The translations under genes were made by a program, and so were the position numbers. The notes under the pieces are model-generated. The model saw only the letters and a program-made list of their open reading frames with translations. It did not search any database and had not been told where the DNA came from. Below are positions 18,684 through 27,505 of a stretch of DNA of 64,000 nucleotides, one piece after another. The number at the start of each line of letters is the position of its first letter. The stretch's first letter is position 1. Location of the stretch: NCBI GenBank assembly GCA_949283695.1, contig CASDTX010000046.1, positions 186,001-250,000 of the forward strand, given 5' to 3'. The stretch is from an uncultured Eubacteriales bacterium (lineage in GTDB: Bacteria; Bacillota; Clostridia; Lachnospirales; Lachnospiraceae).

Positions 18684-18712
18684 AGCCGGAATCAGGAGTT
18701 GAAGGAGAACAG

Positions 18713-19573
18713 ATGATAAAACTACTTGCAGTGGATATGGACGGTACCTGTCTGAACAGCAGAAGCCGCATGACCGGCCGCACGCTGGAGGCGCTTCGGC
18801 GGGCCGCTGCTGCCGGGATCACGGTGGTGCCTGTGACCGGGCGGTGCCTGGGCTGCATCCCGCACAGGCTGGCAGCGGGAACTCTGAAGCAGGACAACAC
18901 CCCGGAGGGAGAGAAGAATGGGGATCTGTTCCGATATGCGGTCTCTTCAAACGGAGCGCTGGCGGTGGATATCCGGAAGAAGCAGGTCCTCTTCCGGGCC
19001 TTGATGCTGAGGGAAGACGCCTTGTCTCTCCTTGGGATGTGCCGGGCCAGGGGAATCCGGCTGGGCTATGCGTCCCATATGGGGCACCGGTATCTGATGG
19101 AGGGGAAACTGCTGACAATGGCCGGCCGTCTGATTTACGGACGAGATGCGTGGGGCGTCTGCTGTGTCAAAGATATGGAGCAGGCTGTCCGGGAGAGCTG
19201 CCGGGAGGTCGAGGAGCTGCAGTTTTACTTCCTCTCAGGAAGCGCAGAGAAGGAACTGCGTTCCCTGCTGGCAGACTGCCCGCGCCTGACAGCCGCATAT
19301 ACCGGGATCTACGGGGAAGTGTATTCCCGGGAGGCGTCGAAAGGGAACGCGCTGGCAGCGCTGGAGGCATATCTGGGAATTGCACGGGAAGAAACCGCCT
19401 GCATCGGGGACGGGGAGAATGATCTGTCCATGTTTGAGTCGGCTGGTCTGAGGATCGCCATGGGGAACGCTGTGAAAGAACTGAAAGAAAGGGCAGATTA
19501 TGTGACGGATTCCAACCACAGAGACGGTGCGGCCAAGGCCATTGAACGAATCCTGAAACTGCAGGGACTATGA
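18713..19573 (+). CDS. Cof-type HAD-IIB family phosphatase
   Basis: A 286-residue haloacid-dehalogenase phosphatase. Motif I is AVDMDGTCL (nucleophile Asp8 or Asp10 of the DxD), motif II is VPVTGRC, a lysine in the ASKGNAL segment gives motif III, and CIGDGENDLSMF is motif IV. The cap is type C2B. These enzymes dephosphorylate sugar phosphates or nucleotides such as FMN precursors with broad specificity. The 3' end is closed by a strong hairpin. It probably shares a transcript with the upstream flavoprotein gene (29-base spacing). Confidence 0.9.
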   Translation: MIKLLAVDMDGTCLNSRSRMTGRTLEALRRAAAAGITVVPVTGRCLGCIPHRLAAGTLKQDNTPEGEKNGDLFRYAVSSNGALAVDIRKKQVLFRALMLREDALSLLGMCRARGIRLGYASHMGHRYLMEGKLLTMAGRLIYGRDAWGVCCVKDMEQAVRESCREVEELQFYFLSGSAEKELRSLLADCPRLTAAYTGIYGEVYSREASKGNALAALEAYLGIAREETACIGDGENDLSMFESAGLRIAMGNAVKELKERADYVTDSNHRDGAAKAIERILKLQGL

Positions 19574-19576
19574 CAA

Positions 19577-19625
19577 ATACCGCTGCGGACAGCACTTGAA
19601 CCGGCTGTCTGCAGCGGTATTTTCA
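19577..19625. terminator. Bidirectional rho-independent terminator
   Basis: AATACCGCTGC pairs with GCAGCGGTATT, with an inner GACAGC/GCTGTC stem. It sits between the convergent HAD and coat genes. Confidence 0.85.
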
Positions 19626-19642
19626 AGAACAGGAAACCTGGA

Positions 19643-19891
19643 TTACTTCATGGAAACGATGGATTTCACATGATTGATCTCTTCCTGGGTCGCTTTCTCC
19701 GCGGGGACATAGTAGCTTCTCTCCCGGGCTGCGTCATACATCTTTTCCTGGGACATCTCGCACTGATTGCGGATCTGCTTTAAGCACTGTTTTAATTGTT
19801 TGTTTTCTGTCTGAGGGATCATATCCCCGAACATTTTCAGTTCACCGTTGATTCCGACAAGGGCGTCGGCCACCATAGTTTTTTCATCCAT
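19643..19891 (-). CDS. CotF-like spore coat protein
   Basis: An 82-residue all-helical protein resembling the Coat F domain family of spore coat proteins. Visible features are the N-terminal DEKTMVADALVGINGELKMF helix, a second helix with LKQCLKQIRNQCEMSQEKMY, and a YYVPAEKAT loop before a final helix. Clostridial members are small and deposited on the spore coat. It neighbours a second small protein with the same flavour on the same strand. Both probably belong to sporulation-specific expression, though no clear SigE or SigK promoter was identified. Confidence 0.7.
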   Translation of the reverse strand: MDEKTMVADALVGINGELKMFGDMIPQTENKQLKQCLKQIRNQCEMSQEKMYDAARERSYYVPAEKATQEEINHVKSIVSMK

Positions 19892-20002
19892 TTTTATTAC
19901 CTCGTATTCTGTATCATCTTTGCTGCCGGCCGGGATAGAGATCCGGGCCGTCTCTGACTGCGTGCTGCAGGAATTTCATCCGCCCTAAGGGACTTCATGC
20001 GT

Positions 20003-20185
20003 TTACAGGAACTTCATCAGTTCCTGTTTGTTTTTCATAGCAGAGTCTGCCGCGTCCTGGAACAGCTTTTTGATCTCCGGATCCTGAGCCTTCGATGCGT
20101 AGTCTGTCATCTTACAGTGAGTAGTGGAGTATCCTCCGATGAGATGACGCAGATTCTGCAGGTCAAGAATTGATATTTCTGACAT
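20003..20185 (-). CDS. Small CotF-like / coat-associated protein
   Basis: A 60-residue helical protein with an excellent Shine-Dalgarno (AAGGAGG) before its ATG. The sequence has two helices, LDLQNLRHLIGGYSTTHCKM and PEIKKLFQDAADSAMKNKQE, and the H-x-K-M/Q-E spacing resembles half of a CotF-type four-helix unit. No enzyme motif is present. Its position next to the longer coat-like gene supports a spore-associated role. The assignment is by resemblance only; it could be an uncharacterised helical protein. Confidence 0.6.
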   Translation of the reverse strand: MSEISILDLQNLRHLIGGYSTTHCKMTDYASKAQDPEIKKLFQDAADSAMKNKQELMKFL

Positions 20186-20217
20186 GGCTGCAACCTCCTT
20201 TTTGATAAAATAATGGT

Positions 20218-20949
20218 TCAGGAGTTAGTATGTCCGGGCGGACATCTGTTTATGAGCGAATGCGCAATAAATTCGTGAAAAAGCGTCCGCATTTCCGGCG
20301 ATGTCCGGTACATGCACTCCGGATGCCACTGCACCCCGATGGCAAAGGGATGAGAGGGGAGCTCAATTGCTTCTGTGGTTCCGTCCTGTGCCCGTGCACA
20401 GACAGAGACGCCTGTTCCCGGCTCATTGACGGCCTGATGGTGGAAGCTGTTGACATAGAGGGCAGTGCCGATATAGCGGCTGAGTGCGCTGGATCGGTCT
20501 ACCCGGATCCGGTGGCTCACTTCGCTGCGGGTGGGCGTCTGCTGCATGTGATCCAGTACGCTGCCGGGGATCAGAGACAGATCCTGCCAGATCGTGCCGC
20601 CGCAGGCCACGTTTAAGATTTGCATGCCCCGGCAGACAGCCAGGATTGGTTTTTCGGATGTGAGAACCTGCTTCATGAGACGGATGTGGAAGAGATCCAC
20701 AGTGATGTCTGTCTTCCCGTTCCCTTTCTGCGGTCCTTGTCCGAAGAGCAGCGGCGTGATATCGCCTCCGCCGCAGAAGAGGAAACCGTCACAGAGGCTG
20801 ACGTACTCATTGATGATCCGGTCGCTGCGGACCAGCGGGAGGATCAGCGGAAGTCCTTTTGCATAGCGGACAGACTGAATATATGGATTTGAGACAAACT
20901 GGCGGTTTCCGGAGAAGCCGCAGACAACGATGCCGATCTTGGGTTCCAT
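20218..20949 (-). CDS. Gamma-glutamyl-gamma-aminobutyrate hydrolase family protein (class I glutamine amidotransferase-like)
   Basis: A 243-residue hydrolase of the PuuD family. The nucleophile is the cysteine in ILAVCRGMQILN, and the catalytic His/Glu are in GVQWHPECMY. The N-terminal PKIGIVVCGF strand and LLFCGGGDITPLLF loop are typical. PuuD cleaves gamma-glutamyl-GABA in putrescine breakdown, but Firmicute members may act on other gamma-glutamyl compounds. The start is ATG 20949, preceded by GGAGGT; a longer frame from 20976 is less supported. No other putrescine gene is near. It is divergent from uraA. Confidence 0.87.
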   Translation of the reverse strand: MEPKIGIVVCGFSGNRQFVSNPYIQSVRYAKGLPLILPLVRSDRIINEYVSLCDGFLFCGGGDITPLLFGQGPQKGNGKTDITVDLFHIRLMKQVLTSEKPILAVCRGMQILNVACGGTIWQDLSLIPGSVLDHMQQTPTRSEVSHRIRVDRSSALSRYIGTALYVNSFHHQAVNEPGTGVSVCARAQDGTTEAIELPSHPFAIGVQWHPECMYRTSPEMRTLFHEFIAHSLINRCPPGHTNS

Positions 20950-21091
20950 GAGGGTACCTCCGTTTTCTGTGCACAAAGATTGTAAGCTAAGCTATGCCAG
21001 TACACTAGCGTATGTAAGAAAATGAGAAATTATACATGCGGCGTTCCTGTGAACGGTAACCATGCGGGAAATCAGCATATGGAAGTGTACA

Positions 21092-21120
21092 TTGCAATCG
21101 CCTGGATGCTTTGCTATAAT
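21092..21120 (+). promoter_or_regulatory. SigA-type promoter of uraA
   Basis: TTGCAA (21092-21097) and consensus TATAAT (21115-21120) are separated by 17 bases. Confidence 0.8.
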
Positions 21121-21178
21121 CGTTAGTGTTGGTGTACAAGGCAGCCGCATGGAGCGGAGCGTTCCCTGTCCACTGACG
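21121..21178 (+). promoter_or_regulatory. Structured leader RNA of uraA (class unassigned)
   Basis: Immediately after the promoter, CGTTAGTG (21121-21128) can pair with CACTGACG (21171-21178), enclosing a CCGC/GCGG hairpin. No terminator follows before the ribosome binding site, so control of translation is more likely than attenuation. It does not match a riboswitch class I can name. Confidence 0.4.
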
Positions 21179-21214
21179 CTAAGCAGCAGAATGAAGAGAG
21201 AAGAGGAGATTATA

Positions 21215-22474
21215 ATGGAGAGCAAAAGAATCATTCAGGTGGAAGAAAAAGTCCCGGTCAATATGCTGATTCCCTTAAGTATCCAGCATATGTTTGCCAT
21301 GTTTGGCGCATCCGTGCTGGTTCCTTTTGTGTTTGGCATTAACCCGTCGGTTGTATTGTTTATGAACGGTGTGGGCACACTGCTTTTCATCCTGATTACG
21401 AAAGGGAGAGCGCCGGCTTACCTTGGATCCAGTTTCGCGTTTCTGGCACCTGCGGGAGTGGTGATCTCGAAATGGGGATACAGTTACGCCCTGGGCGGTT
21501 TCGTGGCGGTCGGATTCTTAGGCTGTATTCTGGCAGTGATCATCTACAAGTTCGGTTCGGACTGGATCGATGTCGTGCTTCCGCCGGCAGCGATGGGACC
21601 GGTCGTGGCGCTGATAGGTCTGGAACTGGCAGGGACGGCTGCGTCGAATGCAGGCCTGACAGAGAAAGTGGTAGACGGAAGGAATGTGATCGTATTCCTT
21701 GTGACGCTGCTGACAGCGGTTCTCGGATCGGTATTGTTCCGGGGGTTCCTGGCGGTGATCCCGATCCTGATCGCGATTATCGTGGGATATGTGGCCGCGC
21801 TTTTCTGCGGAATGTTAGATTTCTCAGACGTGGCGGCGGCATCTGTCTTCGCGGTGCCGAATTTTTCCGCGCCGAAGTTTAAGTGGGAGGCGATTGTGAT
21901 CATTCTCCCGGTGCTTCTGGTCATTGCGTCTGAGCATATCGGACATCAGATTGTGACAAGCAGGATCGTAGGGAGAGATCTTCTGAAGGATCCCGGACTT
22001 CACCGGTCACTGTTCGCTGATAATTTCTCGACCATGCTGTCCGGTCTGATCGGTTCTGTGCCGACCACGACCTACGGCGAGAATATCGGAGTTATGGCCA
22101 TGACAAAGGTATACAGTGTCTACGTCATCGGAGGAGCAGCAGTGCTGTCTGTGATCTGTTCCTTTATCGGGAAGATGACCACACTGATCAATACGATCCC
22201 GGGGCCTGTGATCGGCGGTATCTCCTTCCTGCTCTACGGAATGATCGGAACCTCCGGTATCCGTATTCTCGTGGAGTCGAATGTGGACTATGGGAAATCC
22301 AGAAATATGGCGATGACATCTGTGATCTTCGTCACCGGCCTTTCCGGAATTAACGTACAGTTCGGAAGTATTCAGCTTACCGGCATGGTTCTGGCCTGCG
22401 TGGTGGGGATGCTGATGGGACTGATGTTCTATCTGTTCGACAAGCTGAAGCTGACGAACGACAGAGAAGACTGA
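21215..22474 (+). CDS. uraA: Uracil permease (NCS2 family)
   Basis: A 419-residue nucleobase:cation symporter with about 14 membrane segments. PLSIQHMFAMFGASVLVP at the N-terminus, the GRAPAYLGSSFAFLAP substrate-loop segment, the VVLPPAAMGPVVALIGLEL helix and the late GSVPTTTYGENIGVMAMT motif are characteristic of UraA-type transporters, which import uracil with H+. The start chosen is ATG 21215 after AGAGGAG. It has its own promoter and a downstream terminator and stands alone. A folded leader may couple expression to a pyrimidine signal (inference). Confidence 0.94.
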   Translation: MESKRIIQVEEKVPVNMLIPLSIQHMFAMFGASVLVPFVFGINPSVVLFMNGVGTLLFILITKGRAPAYLGSSFAFLAPAGVVISKWGYSYALGGFVAVGFLGCILAVIIYKFGSDWIDVVLPPAAMGPVVALIGLELAGTAASNAGLTEKVVDGRNVIVFLVTLLTAVLGSVLFRGFLAVIPILIAIIVGYVAALFCGMLDFSDVAAASVFAVPNFSAPKFKWEAIVIILPVLLVIASEHIGHQIVTSRIVGRDLLKDPGLHRSLFADNFSTMLSGLIGSVPTTTYGENIGVMAMTKVYSVYVIGGAAVLSVICSFIGKMTTLINTIPGPVIGGISFLLYGMIGTSGIRILVESNVDYGKSRNMAMTSVIFVTGLSGINVQFGSIQLTGMVLACVVGMLMGLMFYLFDKLKLTNDRED

Positions 22475-22515
22475 CAGAAGAAAGCCTTACGTGACGGGCA
22501 ATGACGAAACGAAAA

Positions 22516-22570
22516 GAAGACGTCTGTGTATGCAGGAACGGCAGTTCCTGATACAGGGGCGTCTTTTTTT
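22516..22570 (+). terminator. Rho-independent terminator after uraA
   Basis: An extended hairpin has an AGACG/CGTCT base, a CTGT/ACAG middle and a CAGGAAC/GTTCCTG top, followed by seven T residues. Confidence 0.85.
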
Positions 22571-22654
22571 ATCAATTATTAAGATTTTGTTTCAGAAATC
22601 CATCAGTTTCTCTGCTTATAATCTCTGGCAGCAGAACATAGGAGGCAGATCCAT

Positions 22655-23521
22655 ATGTCACGATATGATCAAAACCGCAGAGGCGGAAGCAGAGACAGAA
22701 GATATGAAAGATATCCGGAGAGTACCAGGAACAGACGGAGAAAGGCGCGCAGGAGAGCCAGACGGCTGCGAAGAACCGCGGCAGTGCTGTTCGTCATTGC
22801 CCTGGCTTTATGTCTGAAACAAGCAGTCAGTAATCCCGCGGCGAACCGTGCAATTCCGTCAATACTCGAGACCATCCAGACCGGAGATCTGGAAGAGGTG
22901 TATGAACAGGCGGGGGACGCCGCGGATACCCTGCGCACGCTGGTGAAAAATAATCCGGAGACAGCGGATTTCGTCAGAAATTACATGGAAAAGAAGGATC
23001 ATCCGCCGGCACAGACGGTGGGCGAGATCACACCCGGAGTCATACCGCTGCTGCTGCAGTGGGACGAACGGTGGGGCTATCAGATCTATGGGGATCAAAT
23101 GATCGCTGTAAACGGCTGCGGGCCGACCGTGATTTCCATGGTGGCATCCGGCCTTACCGGTGATCAGACGATCACTCCTTACAGGGTGGCGCAGTTTGCG
23201 GCGGAAAACGGATACTATGAAGGAGAAGCCGGCACCAGCTGGACGCTGATGACGGATGGAGCACAGTATTTCGGGATCCGCGGGGAGGAGATGGGCCTGA
23301 GTGAGGGCGAGGTCTTCTCCGCCCTCGAGAGCGGGTGTCCGATCATATGCAGCATGAGGCCGGGCGATTTTACCACTGTGGGGCACTTTATCGTCCTTGT
23401 GGGAACCGAAGAGGGCAAGATCCGTGTCAACGATCCCAACAGTGTGAAGCGGAGCGAGAAGCTGTGGGATTATGAGACTTTGGAACCACAGATTAATAAT
23501 CTATGGGTCTATTCGCTGTAA
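22655..23521 (+). CDS. Membrane-anchored C39-like cysteine peptidase
   Basis: A 288-residue protein with a very basic N-terminus (residues 1-45, arginine-rich) and one membrane segment, TAAVLFVIALALCL, so the catalytic part is extracytoplasmic. From residue ~125 it is a Peptidase_C39_2 domain: the nucleophile is in NGCGPTVISM, the catalytic histidine in TVGHFIVLVG and the third residue in RVNDPNS. Such domains occur in peptidases processing cell-surface or leader peptides. No ABC transporter or peptide gene is adjacent, so the substrate is unknown. It follows the uraA terminator by 84 bases. Confidence 0.85.
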   Translation: MSRYDQNRRGGSRDRRYERYPESTRNRRRKARRRARRLRRTAAVLFVIALALCLKQAVSNPAANRAIPSILETIQTGDLEEVYEQAGDAADTLRTLVKNNPETADFVRNYMEKKDHPPAQTVGEITPGVIPLLLQWDERWGYQIYGDQMIAVNGCGPTVISMVASGLTGDQTITPYRVAQFAAENGYYEGEAGTSWTLMTDGAQYFGIRGEEMGLSEGEVFSALESGCPIICSMRPGDFTTVGHFIVLVGTEEGKIRVNDPNSVKRSEKLWDYETLEPQINNLWVYSL

Positions 23522-23647
23522 AGAGAGGATGAGCCGGCGGCATGGATTTCCCGCAGGTTAATTTCCCGGGCCCTGTTCCTGAGAACCGCTCAGTTGTGCC
23601 GGATGGCATGATTCTGGTACAATGAGGGGGAAAAGGAGGGAGAACAC

Positions 23648-24763
23648 ATGCCGATCAACGCAGTGATAAGAGAGAAGAGAAAAGCGCTGGGACTGACCCA
23701 GGAGCAGGTGGCAGAACGGCTGGGAGTGTCGGCGCCGGCAGTGAATAAATGGGAGAGAGGAAGCACTTGTCCGGATGTGGCGATTCTTGCCCCGCTGGCA
23801 CGTCTGCTGGAAACGGACGTGAACACACTCCTCTGTTTCCGGGAGGAGCTGACAGAACAGGAGATCCTGGAGGCATGCAATGAAGTGGCTGAAAAGATCC
23901 GCAGCGACGGGGTCAAAACAGGGATCGAGCTGGCGGAGAAGAAGATGCGGGAGTACCCCAAGTGCATGCGCCTGTTCCATATGCTGAGCATGACAATGGA
24001 CGGAGCGCTTGTGATGGCATCCTCTGATCTGAGTGAACAAGAGTTGCAGACCTATCGGGAAAGAATCATGACATACTATCAGTATGTTGTGGAATCTGCC
24101 GAAGAGGGAAGTACGCGGGACGGCGCGGCCTATCTTCTTGCCGGCAGGTATCTGCAGAAAGAGGAATGGGAGAAGGCGGCCAGCCTTCTGGACGGGATTC
24201 CGGACCGGGGCGTGGACCCAAGACTTCTGAAGGCGGACGTCCTTATGAAGCAGGAGAAAACCTTCGAGGCAGGCAGGATCCTGGAAGGAAAGATCCGGGG
24301 GGATATCAATGAGATTGAGATGACCCTTCTGAAGCTGATGAAAATTGCCCTGGAGGAAGGCGACGAGATGCGCGCTGCATCAATTGCAGAGATTGGAAGG
24401 AAGTCTGCAGAACTCTATGAGCTTGGCGGATACTACTCCTGTCTGATTCCACTGGAACTGGCTGCTGCTAAGAAGGAGGTCAGAAAGAGTGTGGACGGTA
24501 TCCGCAGGCTGTTAGAGAACGTGGATGCGGTTTTTGAGATGCCGGATGGTTCGCTGACTTACCATATCAACAGATATCAGCGAGAACAGGGACAGGCCGG
24601 GGCGGAAAGACCGTCCGATCCGGCGGACAGAGCGGCTGAGAAGCAGAAGTATACAGAGCAGATCAAGGCCGTGCTGCTCCGGTCTCTGAAAGAAGAAGAG
24701 CCGTTCGCGTTTCTGCGGTCAGATGAAGAATTTCTTTCCCTTCTGGCCCGGTATGAAAGATAG
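23648..24763 (+). CDS. XRE-family regulator with helical repeat domain
   Basis: A 371-residue protein. Residues ~5-60 are a Cro/CI helix-turn-helix, with GLTQEQVAERLGVSAPAVNKWE and PDVAILAPLARLLETDVNTLL. The remainder is mostly alpha-helical with TPR-like spacing (pairs of amphipathic helices such as ELAEKKMREYPKC and YLLAGRYLQKEEWEKAASLL). This layout is common in Firmicute regulators sensing peptides or protein partners through the repeat domain. No target promoter is obvious. The start is ATG 23648 after GGGAGGG. A bidirectional terminator separates it from convergent argG. Confidence 0.8.
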   Translation: MPINAVIREKRKALGLTQEQVAERLGVSAPAVNKWERGSTCPDVAILAPLARLLETDVNTLLCFREELTEQEILEACNEVAEKIRSDGVKTGIELAEKKMREYPKCMRLFHMLSMTMDGALVMASSDLSEQELQTYRERIMTYYQYVVESAEEGSTRDGAAYLLAGRYLQKEEWEKAASLLDGIPDRGVDPRLLKADVLMKQEKTFEAGRILEGKIRGDINEIEMTLLKLMKIALEEGDEMRAASIAEIGRKSAELYELGGYYSCLIPLELAAAKKEVRKSVDGIRRLLENVDAVFEMPDGSLTYHINRYQREQGQAGAERPSDPADRAAEKQKYTEQIKAVLLRSLKEEEPFAFLRSDEEFLSLLARYER

Positions 24764-24783
24764 CGTCGGCGGATAAAGGAGAA

Positions 24784-24825
24784 AAAGAGAGGACAGGGTG
24801 CCGGCCGGCGTTCTGTCCTCTCTTT
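24784..24825. terminator. Bidirectional rho-independent terminator
   Basis: AAAGAGAGGACAG pairs perfectly with CTGTCCTCTCTTT, with GCCGGCCGGC in the loop, between convergent xre and argG. Confidence 0.88.
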
Positions 24826-24862
24826 GATCAGAGATGCATTTGAATGCATACAAATTCTTCAT

Positions 24863-26089
24863 TTATTTCTGTGCTTCGATCTCCTGCATCTTCATCGCGC
24901 GAACTTTCAGCGGCAGTCCGAACAGATTGATGAATCCTTCTGCATCGTGGTGATCATAAAGTTCACCTGTTGTAAAGCTTGCCAGTGATTCGCTGTACAG
25001 AGAATACGGAGAAGTTTCCCCTGCTTTGATAATGTTTCCTTTGTAAAGTTTAAACTTCACTTCTCCTGTTACATATTCCTGGGTTACATCGATGAATGCC
25101 TGGATAGCCTCGCGCAGCGGTGTGAACCATTTTCCTTCATAGACGATCTGAGCAAATTTATTTCCGAGATCTTTCTTCACTTCATAGGTCGCACGGTCAA
25201 GAACCAGCTCTTCCAGCTGCTCGTGAGCTGCCATGAGGATCGTTCCGCCCGGTGTCTCATATACACCGCGGGACTTCATGCCAACCACACGGTTCTCAAC
25301 GATGTCGATGATGCCGATGCCGTGTTTTCCGCCAAGAGCATTGAGTTCTGTGATGATCTCCGATACTTTCATGGCCTTGCCGTTTAAGGTCTTGGGTACG
25401 CCCGCGTCAAATGTCATGGTCACATATTCGCCCTCATCCGGTGCCTTCTCCGGTGTCACGCCGAGCACGAGCAGATCGTCATAATTCGGCTCGTTGGACG
25501 GATCTTCCAGTTCAAGACCTTCGTGGCTGATGTGCCACAGGTTGCGGTCACGGCTGTAGCTGTGCTTTGCGTCAAAGGGGAGGTCGATGCCGTGCTGTTT
25601 GCAGTACTCGATCTCTTCCTCACGGGACTGCATGGTCCAGACGTCTGTCATACGCCAGGGAGCGATGATCTTAATGTCCGGAGCAAGCGCTTTGATGCCC
25701 AGCTCGAAACGAATCTGATCGTTTCCTTTGCCGGTTGCTCCGTGACAGATGGCAACAGCGCCTTCTTTCCGAGCAACTTCAACTAATTTCTTCGCGATGA
25801 CCGGACGAGCCATGGATGTGCCGAGAAGGTATTTGTTCTCGTAGACAGCGCCTGCCTTCACACACGGCATAATGTAGTCGTCGCAGAACTCGTCGATAAT
25901 ATTTTCGATGTATAATTTGGAAGCTCCTGAAAGTTTCGCTCTCTCTTCCAGGCCGTCCAGCTCCTCTCCCTGTCCGCAGTCGATGCAGCAGCAGATTACT
26001 TCATAATCAAAATTCTCCTTCAGCCACGGGATAATAGCCGTCGTGTCAAGACCGCCTGAATATGCTAATACCACTTTTTCTTTACTCAT
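24863..26089 (-). CDS. argG: Argininosuccinate synthase
   Basis: A 408-residue enzyme that joins citrulline and aspartate with ATP in arginine synthesis. The N-terminal PP-loop [14 protein letters not shown] binds [19 protein letters not shown] and [12 protein letters not shown] are conserved substrate-site segments; [17 protein letters not shown] and ETPGGTIL are typical of the C-terminal half. The start is ATG 26089 after AGGAGG. argH is not adjacent. The promoter and three ArgR-box-like sites lie upstream, consistent with arginine-dependent repression. Confidence 0.97.
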   Translation of the reverse strand: MSKEKVVLAYSGGLDTTAIIPWLKENFDYEVICCCIDCGQGEELDGLEERAKLSGASKLYIENIIDEFCDDYIMPCVKAGAVYENKYLLGTSMARPVIAKKLVEVARKEGAVAICHGATGKGNDQIRFELGIKALAPDIKIIAPWRMTDVWTMQSREEEIEYCKQHGIDLPFDAKHSYSRDRNLWHISHEGLELEDPSNEPNYDDLLVLGVTPEKAPDEGEYVTMTFDAGVPKTLNGKAMKVSEIITELNALGGKHGIGIIDIVENRVVGMKSRGVYETPGGTILMAAHEQLEELVLDRATYEVKKDLGNKFAQIVYEGKWFTPLREAIQAFIDVTQEYVTGEVKFKLYKGNIIKAGETSPYSLYSESLASFTTGELYDHHDAEGFINLFGLPLKVRAMKMQEIEAQK

Positions 26090-26187
26090 GTTTCAATTGC
26101 CTCCTGAATGTATTTTTATTAAATGCTTCCTTCCGAAAAGCCGGTTGGAAGTGTTGTCATTTTGTTTGCTTCTGCAAGCTAGAACCT

Positions 26188-26216
26188 ACTATACACCAGA
26201 AGTTATAATTATGCAA
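26188..26216 (-). promoter_or_regulatory. SigA-type promoter of argG
   Basis: On the minus strand, TTGCAT (26216-26211) and TATAGT (26193-26188) are separated by 17 bases. Confidence 0.72.
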
Positions 26217-26240
26217 GAGAAAATTTTTAAAAATATAAAA

Positions 26241-26320
26241 ATGCATAAAAATTCATTATACATTTAAAATTATGCATAAAATCAATGGGAACCGAGAGCT
26301 GTATTCATGCATAAAATGAC
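26241..26320 (-). promoter_or_regulatory. Cluster of ArgR (ARG-box-like) operators
   Basis: Three related sites are ATGCATAAAAATTCATTA at 26241-26258, TATGCATAAAATCAATGG at 26271-26288 and TATTCATGCATAAAATGAC at 26302-26320. The first closely matches the Firmicute ARG box (AT-rich centre flanked by TGCAT/ATTCA). They lie just upstream of the argG promoter; a second possible -10 (TATAAT) lies between sites 1 and 2. Confidence 0.6.
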
Positions 26321-26344
26321 AGAAAAAGAAGAAGGAAGAAAGGA

Positions 26345-27448
26345 ATGATCTCTGTCAGTTTATGCATGATTGTGAAAAATGAGGAAGACGTGCTGGGGCG
26401 CTGCCTGGATAGTATCAAGGAAACGGTGGATGAGATCATCATTGTGGATACTGGATCTGACGATAAAACAAAGGATGTAGCCCGCAGATATACCGACAAA
26501 ATTTTTGATTTCCGCTGGAAGGACGATTTCGCTGCCGCCAGGAACGATGCATTTGAAAGGGGCAGTATGGACTATCTGATGTGGCTGGACGCGGATGATG
26601 TTGTTCCGCGGGAGAGCAGAGTGAAACTGCTCCGCCTGAAGGCGGAACTGGACCCGGACACGGATATGGTCATGATGCCCTATGCGGTCTCCTTTGATGA
26701 AAACGGGAAGGCTGCGTTTGAATATTATCGGGAGCGGATTGTAAAGAACGGCCGGGAATTCCGATTTCAGGGAAGGGTGCATGAAGTAATCCCGCCGTCC
26801 GGGAAGGTGGTCTATGAGAAGATCGCTGTAGAACACCGGAAAACAAAAAGCGGAGAGAACGGGAGGAATCTGAGGATCTATCAGGATATGGAGGAGAAAG
26901 GGGAGTATTTCGACAGCAGAGCGCTTTATTACTATGGAAGAGAACTGATGTATCATGAAGCATTCGAAAAGGCGGCGGATGTTTTCCGGATGTTCCTGGA
27001 ACGCCCGGACGGCTGGGTGGAAAACCGGATTGACGCCACACGGCAGCTGGCCTGCTGTCTGTATGCAGTGAAGGAGGATGAGAAAGCGCTGGCAGCGCTG
27101 CTTCAGGGACTGGAGTACGACGTACCGCGGGGAGAGACGTGCTGTGATCTGGGACGCCATTTTATGGACAGAGGGCGGTATGAACAGGCCGTCTACTGGT
27201 ACGAGCAGGCGCTGCAGGCGAAGAAAGTTCCGGAATCTGGAGCGTTTATTATCGAAGAGTGTTATGGATTCCTGCCCGCTGTTTCGCTGTGCGTGTGCTA
27301 TGACCGCCTGGGAGATCACCGGCGGGCAGAAGAATACAATGAACTGGCGGGAAAATGGAAACCCGATTCCCCCTATTATCAGAGGAACAAGAAGTATTTC
27401 GACACAAGGCGGAAGGTTCAGATGTCAGATTGGAAGAAGAGCGAATAA
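26345..27448 (+). CDS. Family 2 glycosyltransferase with TPR-like C-terminal half
   Basis: A 367-residue protein. The N-terminal GT-A domain begins SVSLCMIVKNEEDVLGRCLDS, with the nucleotide-sugar motifs DTGSDDKTKD and LDADD (metal-binding DxD at about residue 83). From residue ~195 the sequence consists of amphipathic helix pairs (ALYYYGRELMYHEAFEKAADV; YEQAVYWYEQALQAKKVPE) typical of TPR repeats. Such enzymes glycosylate proteins in Firmicutes. It ends 57 bases before a collagen-like gene, so glycosylation of that protein is likely, as with exosporium collagen proteins (inference). Confidence 0.82.
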   Translation: MISVSLCMIVKNEEDVLGRCLDSIKETVDEIIIVDTGSDDKTKDVARRYTDKIFDFRWKDDFAAARNDAFERGSMDYLMWLDADDVVPRESRVKLLRLKAELDPDTDMVMMPYAVSFDENGKAAFEYYRERIVKNGREFRFQGRVHEVIPPSGKVVYEKIAVEHRKTKSGENGRNLRIYQDMEEKGEYFDSRALYYYGRELMYHEAFEKAADVFRMFLERPDGWVENRIDATRQLACCLYAVKEDEKALAALLQGLEYDVPRGETCCDLGRHFMDRGRYEQAVYWYEQALQAKKVPESGAFIIEECYGFLPAVSLCVCYDRLGDHRRAEEYNELAGKWKPDSPYYQRNKKYFDTRRKVQMSDWKKSE

Positions 27449-27473
27449 GAGACGGTCAAAAAATAATTCTCAA

Positions 27474-27482
27474 CATACATTA
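27474..27482 (+). promoter_or_regulatory. Possible mother-cell sigma (SigE/SigK) -10 element
   Basis: CATACATTA, ~24 bases before the collagen-like ORF, fits the SigK -10 pattern CATANNNTA and the SigE pattern CATACANT. A matching -35 is not clear. Confidence 0.25.
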
Positions 27483-27505
27483 ATTATGAAAGGAGGATAG
27501 AAATT

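Noticed and set aside
26100..26240. T-box or riboswitch before argG
   Set aside because: No specifier-loop, T-box sequence or terminator/antiterminator pair is seen; ARG boxes explain regulation better.
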